Source of the DNA: JARKPK01 sp964631235
Lineage (GTDB): Bacteria > Planctomycetota > Planctomycetia > Pirellulales > Thermoguttaceae
Assembly (NCBI GenBank): GCA_964631235.1
Contig: CAZVZX010000005.1
Coordinates: 62,001 to 126,000 of the forward strand
DNA: 64,000 nt
Direction of reading: 5' to 3'
The notes below the pieces were generated by a model, which searched no databases, had not been told where the DNA came from, and saw only the letters and a program-made list of their open reading frames with translations. This document shows positions 30,391-39,410 of this stretch, in pieces. Every line of letters begins with the position of its first letter. Positions within the stretch are counted from its first letter, which is position 1. The position numbers were made by a program, and so were the translations under genes.

Positions 30391-31083
30391 CGACCGCGGG
30401 CTCGGAGCCGCCGGATCGAGAATACGCAACGATCTACGCATATCGTCTGCACCTGGGATCCGACAGCTCGCAAGAGCATCGCTCTTGCAAAACCCGTTGT
30501 CGCAGAAAAAGTTGCAACGCCCGCACCGGTCGCGCGTCGACCGGTGCGACGGCAAAGCGGGCGGGCCGGCCCCTTCGGTTCCTCGGCGGTCATTCCGCCT
30601 GCGCATTTCTCGCCGCACCGTGCCTGCAAACGCTTTCGCGGACCGTGGAGTATCCTTGATTGCCCGGCTACTCCTCCCGATAAAGTCGCCGAGCCCCCAG
30701 AAAAATCGGAGAATCACAGGGGTGCCTCGAAAGGGCCGACCGCGTCACCGGCCGCTTCGCAACTTCAGCGACTGTTACGCCACCTGTGCAATCTCTGCTG
30801 AGGCCGGGCAAACCGCCGATTTGTCGATCGACCGCAAATATTCACCGTGGGCAGCCGTCGGTCGCGTTGTGAATCGCAGGGGCCCGGTTCGACTCGCGGA
30901 CCGCGTGTCGGGCAGGCCCACCCGCTTCGGTTCGGCAACTGCTTCAACTCGATCAGGGGGATTCGGCCCGCGTTGTCCCGTTTTTCTCTCCCACGAGCCT
31001 TGCGCGGTGCGGCCACTGGCGGCGTTCGTTGCTCCACTGTTAATTGACACTGCCTCAGCCGAGGCTTACACTACGGGGCTTGA
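30391..31083. other. 693-bp spacer with two strong hairpins
   Basis: No protein family is recognisable in any frame. The structured part is near 30470-30548 and is listed separately. The right half should contain the pyrD promoter. Confidence 0.45.
30470..30548. repeat. Two successive perfect hairpins
   Basis: The first hairpin pairs GCAAGAG (30470-30476) with CTCTTGC (30482-30488) over a 5-nt loop. The second pairs CGCACCGGTCG (30522-30532) with CGACCGGTGCG (30538-30548), an 11-bp perfect stem with a 5-nt loop. Between them lies GTTGTCGCAGAAAAAGTTGC. They sit 80 bp after the lipoprotein gene; with no U-tract they are not classical terminators. Confidence 0.55.
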
Positions 31084-32169
31084 ATGCCAATCGAGGCCCC
31101 TAACGATTCATCTTCAATCAGCTTCAGACGGGTTTTCAACGTGGATATCCCGGCAAACACCGTGCAACTGAGCGTCGAATTGGGACGGCTGCGGCTGCCC
31201 AATCCGATCATGGTCGCGTCGGGAACATTCGGATACGCGCGCGAGATGGCCGGCTTCGTCGATTTGAAGAGGCTCGGGGCCATCATTCCGAAAACAATCA
31301 CCATGAACCCGAGGCCGGGCAATCCGCCACCGCGGACGTGCGAGACCGCCGCCGGCATGCTTAATTCGATCGGGCTCGACAACGACGGCATCGAGCAATT
31401 CATCAAGCGGCACATGCCCTATTTGGCAAGTCTCGGGCTGCCGATCATCGTCAGCATCGCCGGAAAAAGTCGCGACGAGTTCGTGGCGATGGCGGCACGG
31501 CTTGACGGACTTTCGGGGGTGGCGGGCTTGGAACTGAATGTCTCCTGTCCGAACGTCAGCGGCGGGATCGACTTCGGCACTTCGCCCGAGATGTGCCGCC
31601 AAGTGGTCGAGGGATGTCGCCGCGCGTGCCGTCACCCGATCATCGCGAAACTGACGCCCAACGTAACCGACATCGCCTCTGTGGCCAGAGCCGCCGAGGA
31701 CGGCGGCGCCGACGCCCTTTCGCTGATCAACACCGTGTTGGGCATGGCCGTCGATTGGCGCAAACGCCGGCCCGTTTTGGGAAACGTGCTCGGCGGATTG
31801 AGCGGACCGGCGATCAAGCCCATTGCATTGCGGGCGGTGTACCAAGTTCGCCGCGCAACAGCCATTCCGCTCGTGGGCATCGGCGGAATCGCCACCATCG
31901 ACGACGTGATGGAGTTTCTCATCACCGGGGCAACCGCGGTGCAAGTCGGCACGGCCAGTTTCTATCACCCTCGCGCAGCCATCGAATTGCTCGATGCGTT
32001 GCCGGGGGCCCTGCAATCACTATCGGCCTCCACCGTAACTCAGGTGGTTGGCACTTTGAGAACTCCGGCAACACACCCCCCGGTGGGTTGCTCCAATGCA
32101 CCAGTGGAGCAACGTTCGCCAAGTGATTCCGGCCGGCCAATCGCCGCGAATAGCCCCAAGCGGGAATAG
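31084..32169 (+). CDS. pyrD: Dihydroorotate dehydrogenase, class 1 (type 1B-like)
   Basis: PyrD oxidises dihydroorotate to orotate in pyrimidine synthesis using FMN. Class 1 is shown by the catalytic Cys in ELNVSCPNVSGG, the start VELGRLRLPNPIMVASGTFG, the FMN contacts AKLTPNVTDI and SLINTVLGMAVD, and GIGGIATIDDVMEFL. The glycine-rich G-I-G-G phosphate loop and the layout match type 1B (NAD-linked with PyrK), but no pyrK lies in this window. The last 50 residues are low-complexity (Pro, Ser, Thr, Asn) and unlike the family. The first 20 residues before the conserved strand are also uncertain, so the exact start is not fixed. Confidence 0.92.
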   Translation: MPIEAPNDSSSISFRRVFNVDIPANTVQLSVELGRLRLPNPIMVASGTFGYAREMAGFVDLKRLGAIIPKTITMNPRPGNPPPRTCETAAGMLNSIGLDNDGIEQFIKRHMPYLASLGLPIIVSIAGKSRDEFVAMAARLDGLSGVAGLELNVSCPNVSGGIDFGTSPEMCRQVVEGCRRACRHPIIAKLTPNVTDIASVARAAEDGGADALSLINTVLGMAVDWRKRRPVLGNVLGGLSGPAIKPIALRAVYQVRRATAIPLVGIGGIATIDDVMEFLITGATAVQVGTASFYHPRAAIELLDALPGALQSLSASTVTQVVGTLRTPATHPPVGCSNAPVEQRSPSDSGRPIAANSPKRE

Positions 32170-32191
32170 CCCTGTAACATCGACCAACGGG

Positions 32192-32214
32192 CCGCCGGCA
32201 ATTCAAACCGGCGG
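32192..32214 (+). terminator. GC-rich hairpin downstream of pyrD
   Basis: CCGCCGG and CCGGCGG form a perfect 7-bp stem with a 9-nt loop, 22 bp after the pyrD stop. No U-tract follows, so intrinsic termination is unproven. Confidence 0.35.
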
Positions 32215-32355
32215 GCAACGGGCCGCCCCCGCCCAACCTGCAATCGAATCTTACACGCTTTGATCGCAGAGGTGAGAAAACCGCGAAACGAGGTGAAGTA
32301 ACTTTGTCGAAGAAAGCGAGAGCATTTCTCGACGATTTCACGAAAAATGGGGTAA

Positions 32356-32457
32356 GAAAGACCGCGAAAGGCGGAAAGTGATTCAAGCGGGCAGTGCATG
32401 AATCCGGCCGCGTCGTTGCGACTGCGGACGATTGATAGATTGCGGGAAACTGTGTAA
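32356..32457 (-). repeat. Dispersed 95-bp intergenic repeat, copy E
   Basis: Plus-strand order: ACCGCGAAAGGCGGAAAG, GGCAGTGCATG, GGCCGCGTCGTTGCG, then a diverged segment ending TGCGGGAAACTGTGTAAC. The head end points at trpS, which starts 51 bp away. Confidence 0.7.
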
Positions 32458-32507
32458 CGAGTTTCGAATCGATTCTGATCTTTGTTCGAGGCTGTAGGCA
32501 ATCAACG

Positions 32508-33479
32508 ATGATGCGAGTTCTTTCCGGTATTCAACCGACGGGACGGTTTCACTGGGGCAACTACTTCGGGGCGATTCGCCAGTATATCGAATTGCAGGAC
32601 CAGACACCAAACGCCTTTTACTTCATCGCGAACCTGCATGCGCTGACGACGGTGCGCAATCGCGAAGAACTGGCCCGGAACACGCTCGACGCGGCAATCG
32701 ACCTGCTGGCGCTCGGCCTGAATCCGCAGCGGGCCACGCTTTTTGTGCAAAGCGACGTGCCCGAGGTCAGCGAATTATGCTGGCTGCTTCTGACCGGAAC
32801 CCCGATGGGACTGCTGGAGCGCTGCCACGCCTACAAAGACAAGAAAGAACGCGGTCTGCCGGCCGATGCCGGCCTGTTCACCTACCCGGTTCTGATGGCC
32901 GCCGATATCTTGGCCTACGATTCGGAGATCGTGCCGGTGGGCGAAGATCAAGTCCAACACTTGGAAGTGACCCGCGATCTGGCCGCCAGTTTCAATCACC
33001 ACTTCGGGCAAACCTTTGTGCTGCCAAAGGCAAAGGTCATGCCGGCTGCGGCGCGCGTGCCGGGCACCGACGGAGCGAAAATGTCGAAAAGCTACGGCAA
33101 CACGCTCGAAGTGTTCGAGGATCCGAAGTCGCTGCGAAAGAAGATCATGCGGATCGTTACCGACTCACGCCCGATGGAACAGCCCAAGGAGCCGGAAACC
33201 GATCACCTCTTCCAGTTGTATTCCCTTTTCGCTTCCGACGATCAGCGAGAGTCGATGGCCGCCCTGTACCGTCGCGGCGGATTCGGCTATGGCGAAGTGA
33301 AAAAAGCGCTGGCCGATGCAGCGGTGGACTATTTCGCCGCCGCGCGGACGCGCCGCGAAGAATTGGCAGCCAAACCGGAGTATGTCCGGCAAGTCCTTGC
33401 CGAGGGTGCGGCGCGCGCCCGGGCCAAGGCCGCGGAAGTGCTCAACCGTGCGCGCCGCGCCTGCGGTTTGGTGTATTAA
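32508..33479 (+). CDS. trpS: Tryptophanyl-tRNA synthetase
   Basis: A class Ic synthetase that charges tRNA-Trp. It has 323 residues, the usual bacterial length. The HIGH-type motif appears as SGIQPTGRFHWGNYFGA (residues 6-22) and the KMSKS loop as GTDGAKMSKSYGN (about 188-200). The Trp pocket segment YPVLMAADILAYDSEIVPVG and the ATP contact DQVQHLEVTRDLA are intact. Two ATGs in a row (32508 and 32511) open the gene, and either could be used. The gene follows a dispersed repeat and has an inverted-repeat element 8 bp after its stop. Confidence 0.97.
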   Translation: MMRVLSGIQPTGRFHWGNYFGAIRQYIELQDQTPNAFYFIANLHALTTVRNREELARNTLDAAIDLLALGLNPQRATLFVQSDVPEVSELCWLLLTGTPMGLLERCHAYKDKKERGLPADAGLFTYPVLMAADILAYDSEIVPVGEDQVQHLEVTRDLAASFNHHFGQTFVLPKAKVMPAAARVPGTDGAKMSKSYGNTLEVFEDPKSLRKKIMRIVTDSRPMEQPKEPETDHLFQLYSLFASDDQRESMAALYRRGGFGYGEVKKALADAAVDYFAAARTRREELAAKPEYVRQVLAEGAARARAKAAEVLNRARRACGLVY

Positions 33480-33487
33480 CACGACAG

Positions 33488-33591
33488 CGCCAAGTCGTCT
33501 GGAAAGTGGAACCAGGAAAGCCGGGTACTCAAGCCGGGAAACACAGGAAAGCCGTTGTCCTGCCCAGCTCACCAGTTGCCACGACTTGGCG
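33488..33591. repeat. 104-bp element with 11-bp perfect terminal inverted repeat
   Basis: CGCCAAGTCGT (33488-33498) and ACGACTTGGCG (33581-33591) pair perfectly and bound 82 bp of non-coding DNA, starting 8 bp after the trpS stop. Length and form match the two CAGCCCGTTGAAAAA elements, but the ends differ. The interior has AAGCCGGG twice. The rest of the spacer up to 33940 holds nothing recognised. Confidence 0.55.
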
Positions 33592-33940
33592 GGGTCGGAT
33601 TAAAGGACCGCGATGTCGGCGCCGACCGATGTCGCAAAAACGACGTCGGATCGCATCGCGTGACTGCCCCCCCTGATGCCGAAAAGACCGCAAGACGCAA
33701 CCGCGGCCCAAGCGCGACTCCGATAGTCAGATCGCAGCCCAAGCAAGGCCGGCCGCTGGGGGCCGCGCGTTCGAATACTGCGATTTGCCGAGAACTGGCG
33801 CGTCGCCTCGCCCGACACACGCAGCGGACCGAACACGATTGCGGCCGCGGTGCAAACAACAACGCCCGCGCGTCGATCGATTTGCCGACGCACGGGCGGA
33901 TGGCGATCAACATCCGGCTGCACAGAGCGCAGTCGGCGGC

Positions 33941-35263
33941 TCAATCGTTCACGTAGGTTTCGAGGAACCGTGCGAGCCGGTGGAAGTCGCTGCCCGGCTC
34001 GATGTAGCGCACCACGGTCACCAGCGTGGCCGGATCGACCAGTTGGCTGAACGGCACGTAATTCAACTCAAGCTGCCCGGAAACCGACACCATCACGCCG
34101 TCGAGACGCTTCTCGACCAGCGCGCGGTACGACCCGACGCCCAACTGGCTTCCCAGCATGACATCGAAGGCCGTCGGTCGCGCGCAGCGGCTTTCGTAAC
34201 CGAGCTGCAATCCGGTGATCTTCCGCTTTCTTCCGGTTTGACGTTGATACTCTTTGGCCACCAGCTCGGAGAACAAGCGGCTCAGATTCAGCTTGGAAAT
34301 CGCGATGTGGCCGTGCTCGTCGCGGGGAACGCCTTCAATGTGGCTGTACGGCAGCAGTTCGGCCAAACCTTCGGCCATCACAATCACGCCGTAGGGTTTG
34401 TTTTCGGCCTCTTCGCGGACGCGCATCGTCGCCACAATGCGATTGACCACCTCGGGCATATTCATCACCCGGCGAAGCTCTTTCTTGCCGGAGGCGGGAT
34501 TGACCACTTCTTCGCTGGTTTCGTACTTGCCGACGATATCCTCCACACTGATCACCAAGCTCGCTTCGCCGGCAATCGCCGCACCATAAGCCAACCAGCC
34601 CGCACTGCGGCCCATAGCCTCGGCCAAAAAGTAGGCGCGATTCGCCTCGGCATCAGCCAAGAGATTGCGAATCTCTTCCGCCAGAAATTCCACGGCCGTG
34701 AAATAGCCGAAGGTGAAGTCGATGCCCATGTAATCGTTATCGATCGTCTTGGGCAAATGAACGACGGGAATCTTGTGGCTTCCCGGCGGCAACGTCTCTT
34801 GGAACATCTTGAACTTGTTGGCCGTCTTCAGCGTATCGTCGCCTCCAATGGAGATCAGGGCGTCCACTCCGATCGACCGCAACGCTTCGTACACGGTGCG
34901 CAGCGGCTTGTTTCGCTCGGGATCTTGCAAGTGCGACGGATGCGAGACGTTCTTGCCCGGATTCGTGCGGGCCGTACCAATGATGATCCCGCGCGAATTC
35001 CGCGTGCGTTTCAACACGCTGTGCGTCAGCCGAATGTAATCGCGGCCCTCTTGCAACGGGTGTTCCGGGCCGAACTCGACCAAGTTGGAGTAGCCGTTCA
35101 ACACGCCCACCACATCGATATTGTTCCGCAAAAACGAGACCGCCGCCGTGGAAATCACCGCGTTGGCAGCCGGGGCCGGACCGCCGGCAAAAAGGATCGC
35201 TACGCGACGGATATGCGAATCCATCACGGGCGGACGCGACAAGGGATTGCTCGGGTTAGCCAT
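33941..35263 (-). CDS. 6-phosphofructokinase, probably pyrophosphate-dependent
   Basis: Phosphorylates fructose 6-phosphate to fructose 1,6-bisphosphate. The product is 440 residues from the ATG at 35263. Two positions that discriminate ATP- from PPi-using enzymes are of the PPi type: GGDDTLKT (Asp where ATP enzymes have Gly in GGDGS) and PKTIDNDY (Lys where ATP enzymes have Gly in PGTIDND). The fructose 6-phosphate contact MGRSAGWLAYG and the effector-region MAEGLAELLP are present. A PPi-dependent enzyme works reversibly, so it can serve both glycolysis and gluconeogenesis. Stand-alone gene; eno is also in this window but not linked. Confidence 0.88.
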   Translation of the reverse strand: MANPSNPLSRPPVMDSHIRRVAILFAGGPAPAANAVISTAAVSFLRNNIDVVGVLNGYSNLVEFGPEHPLQEGRDYIRLTHSVLKRTRNSRGIIIGTARTNPGKNVSHPSHLQDPERNKPLRTVYEALRSIGVDALISIGGDDTLKTANKFKMFQETLPPGSHKIPVVHLPKTIDNDYMGIDFTFGYFTAVEFLAEEIRNLLADAEANRAYFLAEAMGRSAGWLAYGAAIAGEASLVISVEDIVGKYETSEEVVNPASGKKELRRVMNMPEVVNRIVATMRVREEAENKPYGVIVMAEGLAELLPYSHIEGVPRDEHGHIAISKLNLSRLFSELVAKEYQRQTGRKRKITGLQLGYESRCARPTAFDVMLGSQLGVGSYRALVEKRLDGVMVSVSGQLELNYVPFSQLVDPATLVTVVRYIEPGSDFHRLARFLETYVND

Positions 35264-35445
35264 GGTTCTCTCTGCACGAAAAATCAATGGTACTGTTCAA
35301 CGGCACGACCTTCCGACGCGACGCGCAGTCGGACCGGCGGCTCTCGCCGAGGACGTGCCGCTTTCTTCAACGGCAGCGTCACGAGGCCATTCCCTCGCGA
35401 GCGGCCGAAATAACGACGCATTTCGCTTCATCGACCGCACAAAAC

Positions 35446-35540
35446 AGTTCCACACAATCGCAAAAGCGGCCGCAGACGCGGCAAAGCAGCCGATTGCGTG
35501 TAGTTTCTGTTTGAATTGATTTCTTTTTTCGCGGTTCTTT
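35446..35540 (+). repeat. Dispersed 95-bp intergenic repeat, copy F
   Basis: AGTTCCACACAATCGCAAAA, GCGGCCGCAGACGCGG, GCCGATTGCGTGTAG, TCTGTTTGAA and tail TTTTTTCGCGGTTCTTT. It fills the spacer between the phosphofructokinase start and the accC stop, tail toward accC. Confidence 0.8.
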
Positions 35541-35587
35541 CGGCGGTCACGTGTCGTTGACCGACTCGCGGCACGGTCGCACGCAGT

Positions 35588-36931
35588 TCACGACAGCCAC
35601 GTTCGCTCGATAAACGTGGTGTCGGTGCGCGACGTGCGAAACGCCTCGTGCGCGAGTATCTTCTGGTGGATCGGCACGGTGGTCTTCACCCCTTCGACCC
35701 GCAGTTCACTAAGCGCCCGCAACATGCAGGCGATCGCCTCTTCTCGGGTGGGCTGATGGACCAGCAGCTTGCCGATCATCGAATCGTAATGCGGCGACAC
35801 CGTATATCCGGCATGCACATGCGAATCCCATCGGACCCCGAACCCGCCGGGTGCATAAAACCCGGTGATCGTGCCCGGCGTGGGGCGAAAATTCTTGTCG
35901 GGATCCTCGGCGTTGATGCGGCATTCGATCGCGCAACCACGATGCACAATATCTTCCTGCTTCCACGGCAACGGCTCGCCGGCCGCGACGCGAATTTGCG
36001 CCTTGATCAGATCGATGCCGGTTACCAACTCCGTTACGGGATGCTCCACCTGGATTCGCGCATTGACCTCGATGAAGTAGAAGTTCCCTTTTTGATCAAC
36101 GATGAACTCCACCGTTCCCGCGTTCGAGTAATTGGCCGCCTTCACCAGGCGCACAGCGGCCTCGCACACCGCAGCCCGCTTTTCAGGAGTAAGCGTCGGC
36201 GCCGGGCTCTCCTCGATCAGCTTTTGGTGCCGTCGCTGCATGGTGCAATCGCGTTCCCACAAATGCACCACGTTGCCGTGCCGATCGCCGAGCACCTGCA
36301 CCTCGACATGCCGCGGGTGCTCGATGTACTTTTCCAAATAAATATCGGCGCAGCCAAAGGCCGCCTCGGCCTCGGCCTGGGCTTGTTGCAGGCCGTTCTT
36401 CAACGCCAACTCGTTGACCGCCACGCGCATCCCGCGACCGCCACCGCCCGCCGAGGCTTTGATCAGCACCGGAAACCCGATTTCGCGGGCCAGTTGCAGG
36501 GCGTGTGCTTCGCTTTCGATCAAGCCCTCGCTGCCCGGCACGGTTGGAACGCCGGCCTGTTTGGCGATGCGGCGGGCGGAGTTCTTGTCGCCCACCAGCG
36601 CCATGGCTTCGTGCGACGGTCCGATGAACTCGATGTTGCAGCTCCGGCAGACATCGGCAAAATCGGCATTCTCCGAAAGAAATCCATAGCCGGGGTGAAT
36701 GGCCTGAACATTGCCGACTTCCGCCGCGCTGATCACACGATCGATGCGCAGGTAGCTTTCGCCGGCGCGCGCCGGACCGATGCAAATCACCTGATCGGCG
36801 AGCTGCAAATACGCGGCGCCGCGGTCGGCTTCACTACACACGGCCACGGTCTCGATGCCCAACTCGCGGCACGCGCGGATCACCCGCAAGGCGATTTCGC
36901 CGCGATTGGCGACCAGAATCCTTTGGAACAT
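35588..36931 (-). CDS. accC: Biotin carboxylase subunit of acetyl-CoA carboxylase
   Basis: AccC carboxylates the biotin of AccB with bicarbonate and ATP, starting fatty-acid synthesis. The 447-residue protein shows FQRILVANRGEIALRVIRAC at the N-terminus, the ATP-grasp glycine loop KASAGGGGRGMRV (about residues 159-171), YLEKYIEHPRHVEVQVLGD, and FIEVNARIQVEHPVTE with the active-site Arg. CAIECRINAEDP completes the C-domain. The ATG at 36931 lies 6 bp after the accB stop, so the two genes are an accB-accC operon, the usual arrangement for these partners. Confidence 0.97.
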   Translation of the reverse strand: MFQRILVANRGEIALRVIRACRELGIETVAVCSEADRGAAYLQLADQVICIGPARAGESYLRIDRVISAAEVGNVQAIHPGYGFLSENADFADVCRSCNIEFIGPSHEAMALVGDKNSARRIAKQAGVPTVPGSEGLIESEAHALQLAREIGFPVLIKASAGGGGRGMRVAVNELALKNGLQQAQAEAEAAFGCADIYLEKYIEHPRHVEVQVLGDRHGNVVHLWERDCTMQRRHQKLIEESPAPTLTPEKRAAVCEAAVRLVKAANYSNAGTVEFIVDQKGNFYFIEVNARIQVEHPVTELVTGIDLIKAQIRVAAGEPLPWKQEDIVHRGCAIECRINAEDPDKNFRPTPGTITGFYAPGGFGVRWDSHVHAGYTVSPHYDSMIGKLLVHQPTREEAIACMLRALSELRVEGVKTTVPIHQKILAHEAFRTSRTDTTFIERTWLS

Positions 36932-36937
36932 TCGTTG

Positions 36938-37453
36938 CTATTCTCCCACCGCCACTTTGAACAGCGGCTGCCCGAACTCCACGGTTTGCCCATTCTCAGC
37001 CAATATCGCAGTGATCTTGCCCGAGACTTCCGCCGGGATCTGATTGAAGACCTTCATCGCTTCCACGATGCACACGGTGGTGTCGGGCCCGACATGATCG
37101 CCCACCTTCACATAGGGCGGCGACTGCGGATCGGGTGCCGCATAGAACGTTCCGACCATCGGGCTCGTGATCAATTTGACATTGGCCGGCTCGGCCGGTG
37201 CCGCCGCAGGCGCCGGCTTTTCGGTTGCAACCGGAGCCGGAGCGGATGTTTGAGCCGGAGCCGGCAGCGCGACGACCGCCGGCGCCGCTCCCCCGCGACG
37301 CAACTGGATGCGCGTTTCCCCTTGCTTCAGGTCCATTTCCGCCAAGTCGTATTCCTTCATCAGCTCGACGAGGCGACGGACTTTGCGTACATCGAAAACG
37401 TCCTGAACGGACGACGGGTCGGGCATGGCGGAACTCCGATCTTCTGCTGCCAT
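36938..37453 (-). CDS. accB: Biotin carboxyl carrier protein of acetyl-CoA carboxylase
   Basis: AccB carries the biotin that shuttles CO2 from AccC to the carboxyltransferase. It has 171 residues: an N-terminal helical region (VRRLVELMKEYDLAEMDLKQ), an Ala/Pro linker (residues 60-90), and the biotinyl domain with ITSPMVGTFYAAPDPQSPPY and the biotin site VEAMKVFNQI (Lys in EAMK). The Pro/Ala linker and the thumb-like insertion are typical of AccB. ATG 37453 is the first start; ATG 37426 is also possible. It is followed immediately by accC and preceded by pepP. Confidence 0.96.
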   Translation of the reverse strand: MAAEDRSSAMPDPSSVQDVFDVRKVRRLVELMKEYDLAEMDLKQGETRIQLRRGGAAPAVVALPAPAQTSAPAPVATEKPAPAAAPAEPANVKLITSPMVGTFYAAPDPQSPPYVKVGDHVGPDTTVCIVEAMKVFNQIPAEVSGKITAILAENGQTVEFGQPLFKVAVGE

Positions 37454-37656
37454 TGTCTTCGCTCTTCGTTTGACGGCCCCCGGGAACCGTAGTGCCCGGC
37501 GGTCGCCCTATCCAAAACCATTCATCGCAGGAGAGCCACGGTCGAAAAGCCACGCTGTTCCACACAACGCGACATCGCCGCCGCAATCCGAACACTTCAG
37601 ACCAACGTCGCTCGCCGCGAGGCACAGGTGTTGCGAAGATCAAAAAAACTGCACCG

Positions 37657-38748
37657 TCACCCGGCCAACTGTATATCTTCCCACCGTTTGGGAACGCTGG
37701 TCAGCACTTCGCTTCCCGAGCGAGTGACGAGCACGTCATCTTCTAAGCGGATTCCGCCGACACCGGGCAGATAGACGCCCGGTTCTACCGTTACGACCAT
37801 TCCAGCCCGCAACACGGCTTCACTGCCGGCAGCCAACCGGGGGGATTCGTGGATTTGCAGGCCGATTCCGTGGCCCAAACCATGTCCGAAACGGCTGCCG
37901 AATCCTGCCCGCTCGATGATGCCGCGGGCAACGGCGTCCACTTCGCAGCAGCTTACCCCCGGACGAATCGCGGCGATCGCTTGCAGTTGTGCATCGAGCA
38001 CCACGCGATAAACATGCTCCAATTTCGCGGCGATTTTACCCGTCGCCACTACGCGGGTCAAGTCGCTGTGGTAGCCCCCGACGCATGCCCCCCAATCGAT
38101 GAGGACCAGCCCCGACGCGCAAAGCGGTTGCGATCCGGGACGGCAGTGCGGCAAGGCCGATCGCGGCCCAACGCCGACGATTGTGTCGAACGCCGCTTGC
38201 CGCGCACCGAACAACCGCATTTGATGGTCCAACTCATCAGCGACCCGCTTTTCCGACTTCTCGGGCTGCATCGCCGCCCGCACCACATTGAATGCCCGCT
38301 GGGCGCAATCCACAGCCGTGCGGATCGCAGCCACTTCGTCGGCATCTTTAATGGCACGGAATCGCTCGACAATCCCCGAGGTTGACCGAAAGGCGGTCCG
38401 TTCGGCCGCCGCCTTGAGACGATCGAGCCCTCCAACGGTCATCGCTTCGGACTCAATGCCCACCGTCTTCGCCTTTGCCCACCGCAGTACCCGAGCCAGC
38501 GCGTTGGTCAGCGGAACACCCGGCTTGCGAATGTGCAGATCGATCTCAGGGCACTCTTCGCCCAATTGCACGGTGAAACGAGGATCGCTGACGATCACCT
38601 CGCCCCCGCGATGAAAAAGCAAGTAGCTATCGTCGCCGGTGAAGCCCGTCAGATACGTCACGTTGACCGGGGCGGAAACCAGAAACGCATCCAATCCCGC
38701 CCGCTGAAAAGCCCGGCGTACTCGATCCCGGCGTCTTGCGAAGTCCAT
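37657..38748 (-). CDS. M24 family aminopeptidase (PepP / PepQ-like)
   Basis: A metallo-aminopeptidase of the creatinase/prolidase fold that should cleave X-Pro peptides. The protein has 363 residues. The N-domain starts RVRRAFQRAGLDAFLVSAPV. The dinuclear metal site is visible as LIDWGACVGGYHSDLTRVV (Asp pair), FGHGLGHGIGLQIHESPRL (His), VVTVEPGVYLPGVGG (Glu) and GIRLEDDVLV (Glu). The gene precedes accB-accC on the same strand, an order seen in other bacteria, where efp often sits between; no efp is present here. The 203-bp gap to accB makes an internal promoter possible. Confidence 0.9.
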   Translation of the reverse strand: MDFARRRDRVRRAFQRAGLDAFLVSAPVNVTYLTGFTGDDSYLLFHRGGEVIVSDPRFTVQLGEECPEIDLHIRKPGVPLTNALARVLRWAKAKTVGIESEAMTVGGLDRLKAAAERTAFRSTSGIVERFRAIKDADEVAAIRTAVDCAQRAFNVVRAAMQPEKSEKRVADELDHQMRLFGARQAAFDTIVGVGPRSALPHCRPGSQPLCASGLVLIDWGACVGGYHSDLTRVVATGKIAAKLEHVYRVVLDAQLQAIAAIRPGVSCCEVDAVARGIIERAGFGSRFGHGLGHGIGLQIHESPRLAAGSEAVLRAGMVVTVEPGVYLPGVGGIRLEDDVLVTRSGSEVLTSVPKRWEDIQLAG

Positions 38749-38837
38749 CGGCGCATTTCTTTCGTTTGCTGCACGTCGTGTCGGTTCGAATGCGCCGCTG
38801 GGCGGCGTCGCGACAAATCAAGCTGAATCGTTTCAAG

Positions 38838-38892
38838 CAAAACCGTGAAAAAGGGAAAACGGCCTAAGCGGGCCGGCACGCAGTCGGCCGCT
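38838..38892 (-). repeat. Dispersed intergenic repeat, half copy G
   Basis: Only the tail and part of the centre remain: AAAACCGTGAAAAAGGGAAA, ACGGCC, GGCACGCAGTCGGCCGC. Upstream of pepP, minus orientation. Confidence 0.5.
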
Positions 38893-39245
38893 CCACCGCG
38901 AGGGCGATCGCTTGCGGCATTGCGCGGTGCTGTCGATCTCTTTGCGTCGAACCAGGCTACGCAATCGCCGCCAATTGCACGGCGATCGGGCGTCACCGCA
39001 CTGGGCAACGATCAATGAGAGCGGTTCAACCGCAAGTTGATCGCCGGAGACACGGACCAATTGCCTCTCACACAACAGCAGAATCGCCAATCAAACAGTG
39101 CTGCTCCACCCGGCCGAAAACCTGCCTTCCCCGGTCGCGCACGTGTCAGCGGGAAGAACACGAAGTTTGAGTTGATTGGATCGCTGCGATTCTTTCAACG
39201 CAACGCTTCGCATCGCATCACACCATTGAAAGACCTGCCGCCAAA

Positions 39246-39346
39246 TTGTTCCGCACAATTGGGAAAGCGGTTGCGGTCGCAACGACGCCGCCGATTCCGT
39301 GCGGTTGCCGTTTGCACCGCATTCCGTCTCTTGCCGTTCTACTTAG
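39246..39346 (+). repeat. Dispersed 95-bp intergenic repeat, copy H
   Basis: TTGTTCCGCACAATTGGGAA, AGCGGTTGCGGTCGCAACGA, CGCCGCCGATTCCGTGCGG, TTTGCACCGCATTCCGTCTC, TTGCCGTTCTACTT. The copy lies in the 662-bp spacer between pepP and the Lys-rich exported protein, in which no gene is seen. Confidence 0.75.
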
Positions 39347-39410
39347 AAACGCTCAATGGTTTGATGTGCAACGTTTTCGCTCAACATGCCTCCGCTTCTC
39401 GGGGTGGTTT

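Noticed and set aside
33785..35413. 542-codon open + strand frame over the phosphofructokinase
   Set aside because: Antisense shadow; residues are His/Arg/Gln-rich without any motif, while the minus strand has PFK motifs throughout.
35648..37492. 614-codon open + strand frame over accC-accB
   Set aside because: Antisense shadow of accC and accB, no recognised domains.
37545..37600. A possible further copy of the dispersed repeat (GTTCCACACAA)
   Set aside because: Only the first 11 bases match well; the centre and tail are missing, so it could be chance.
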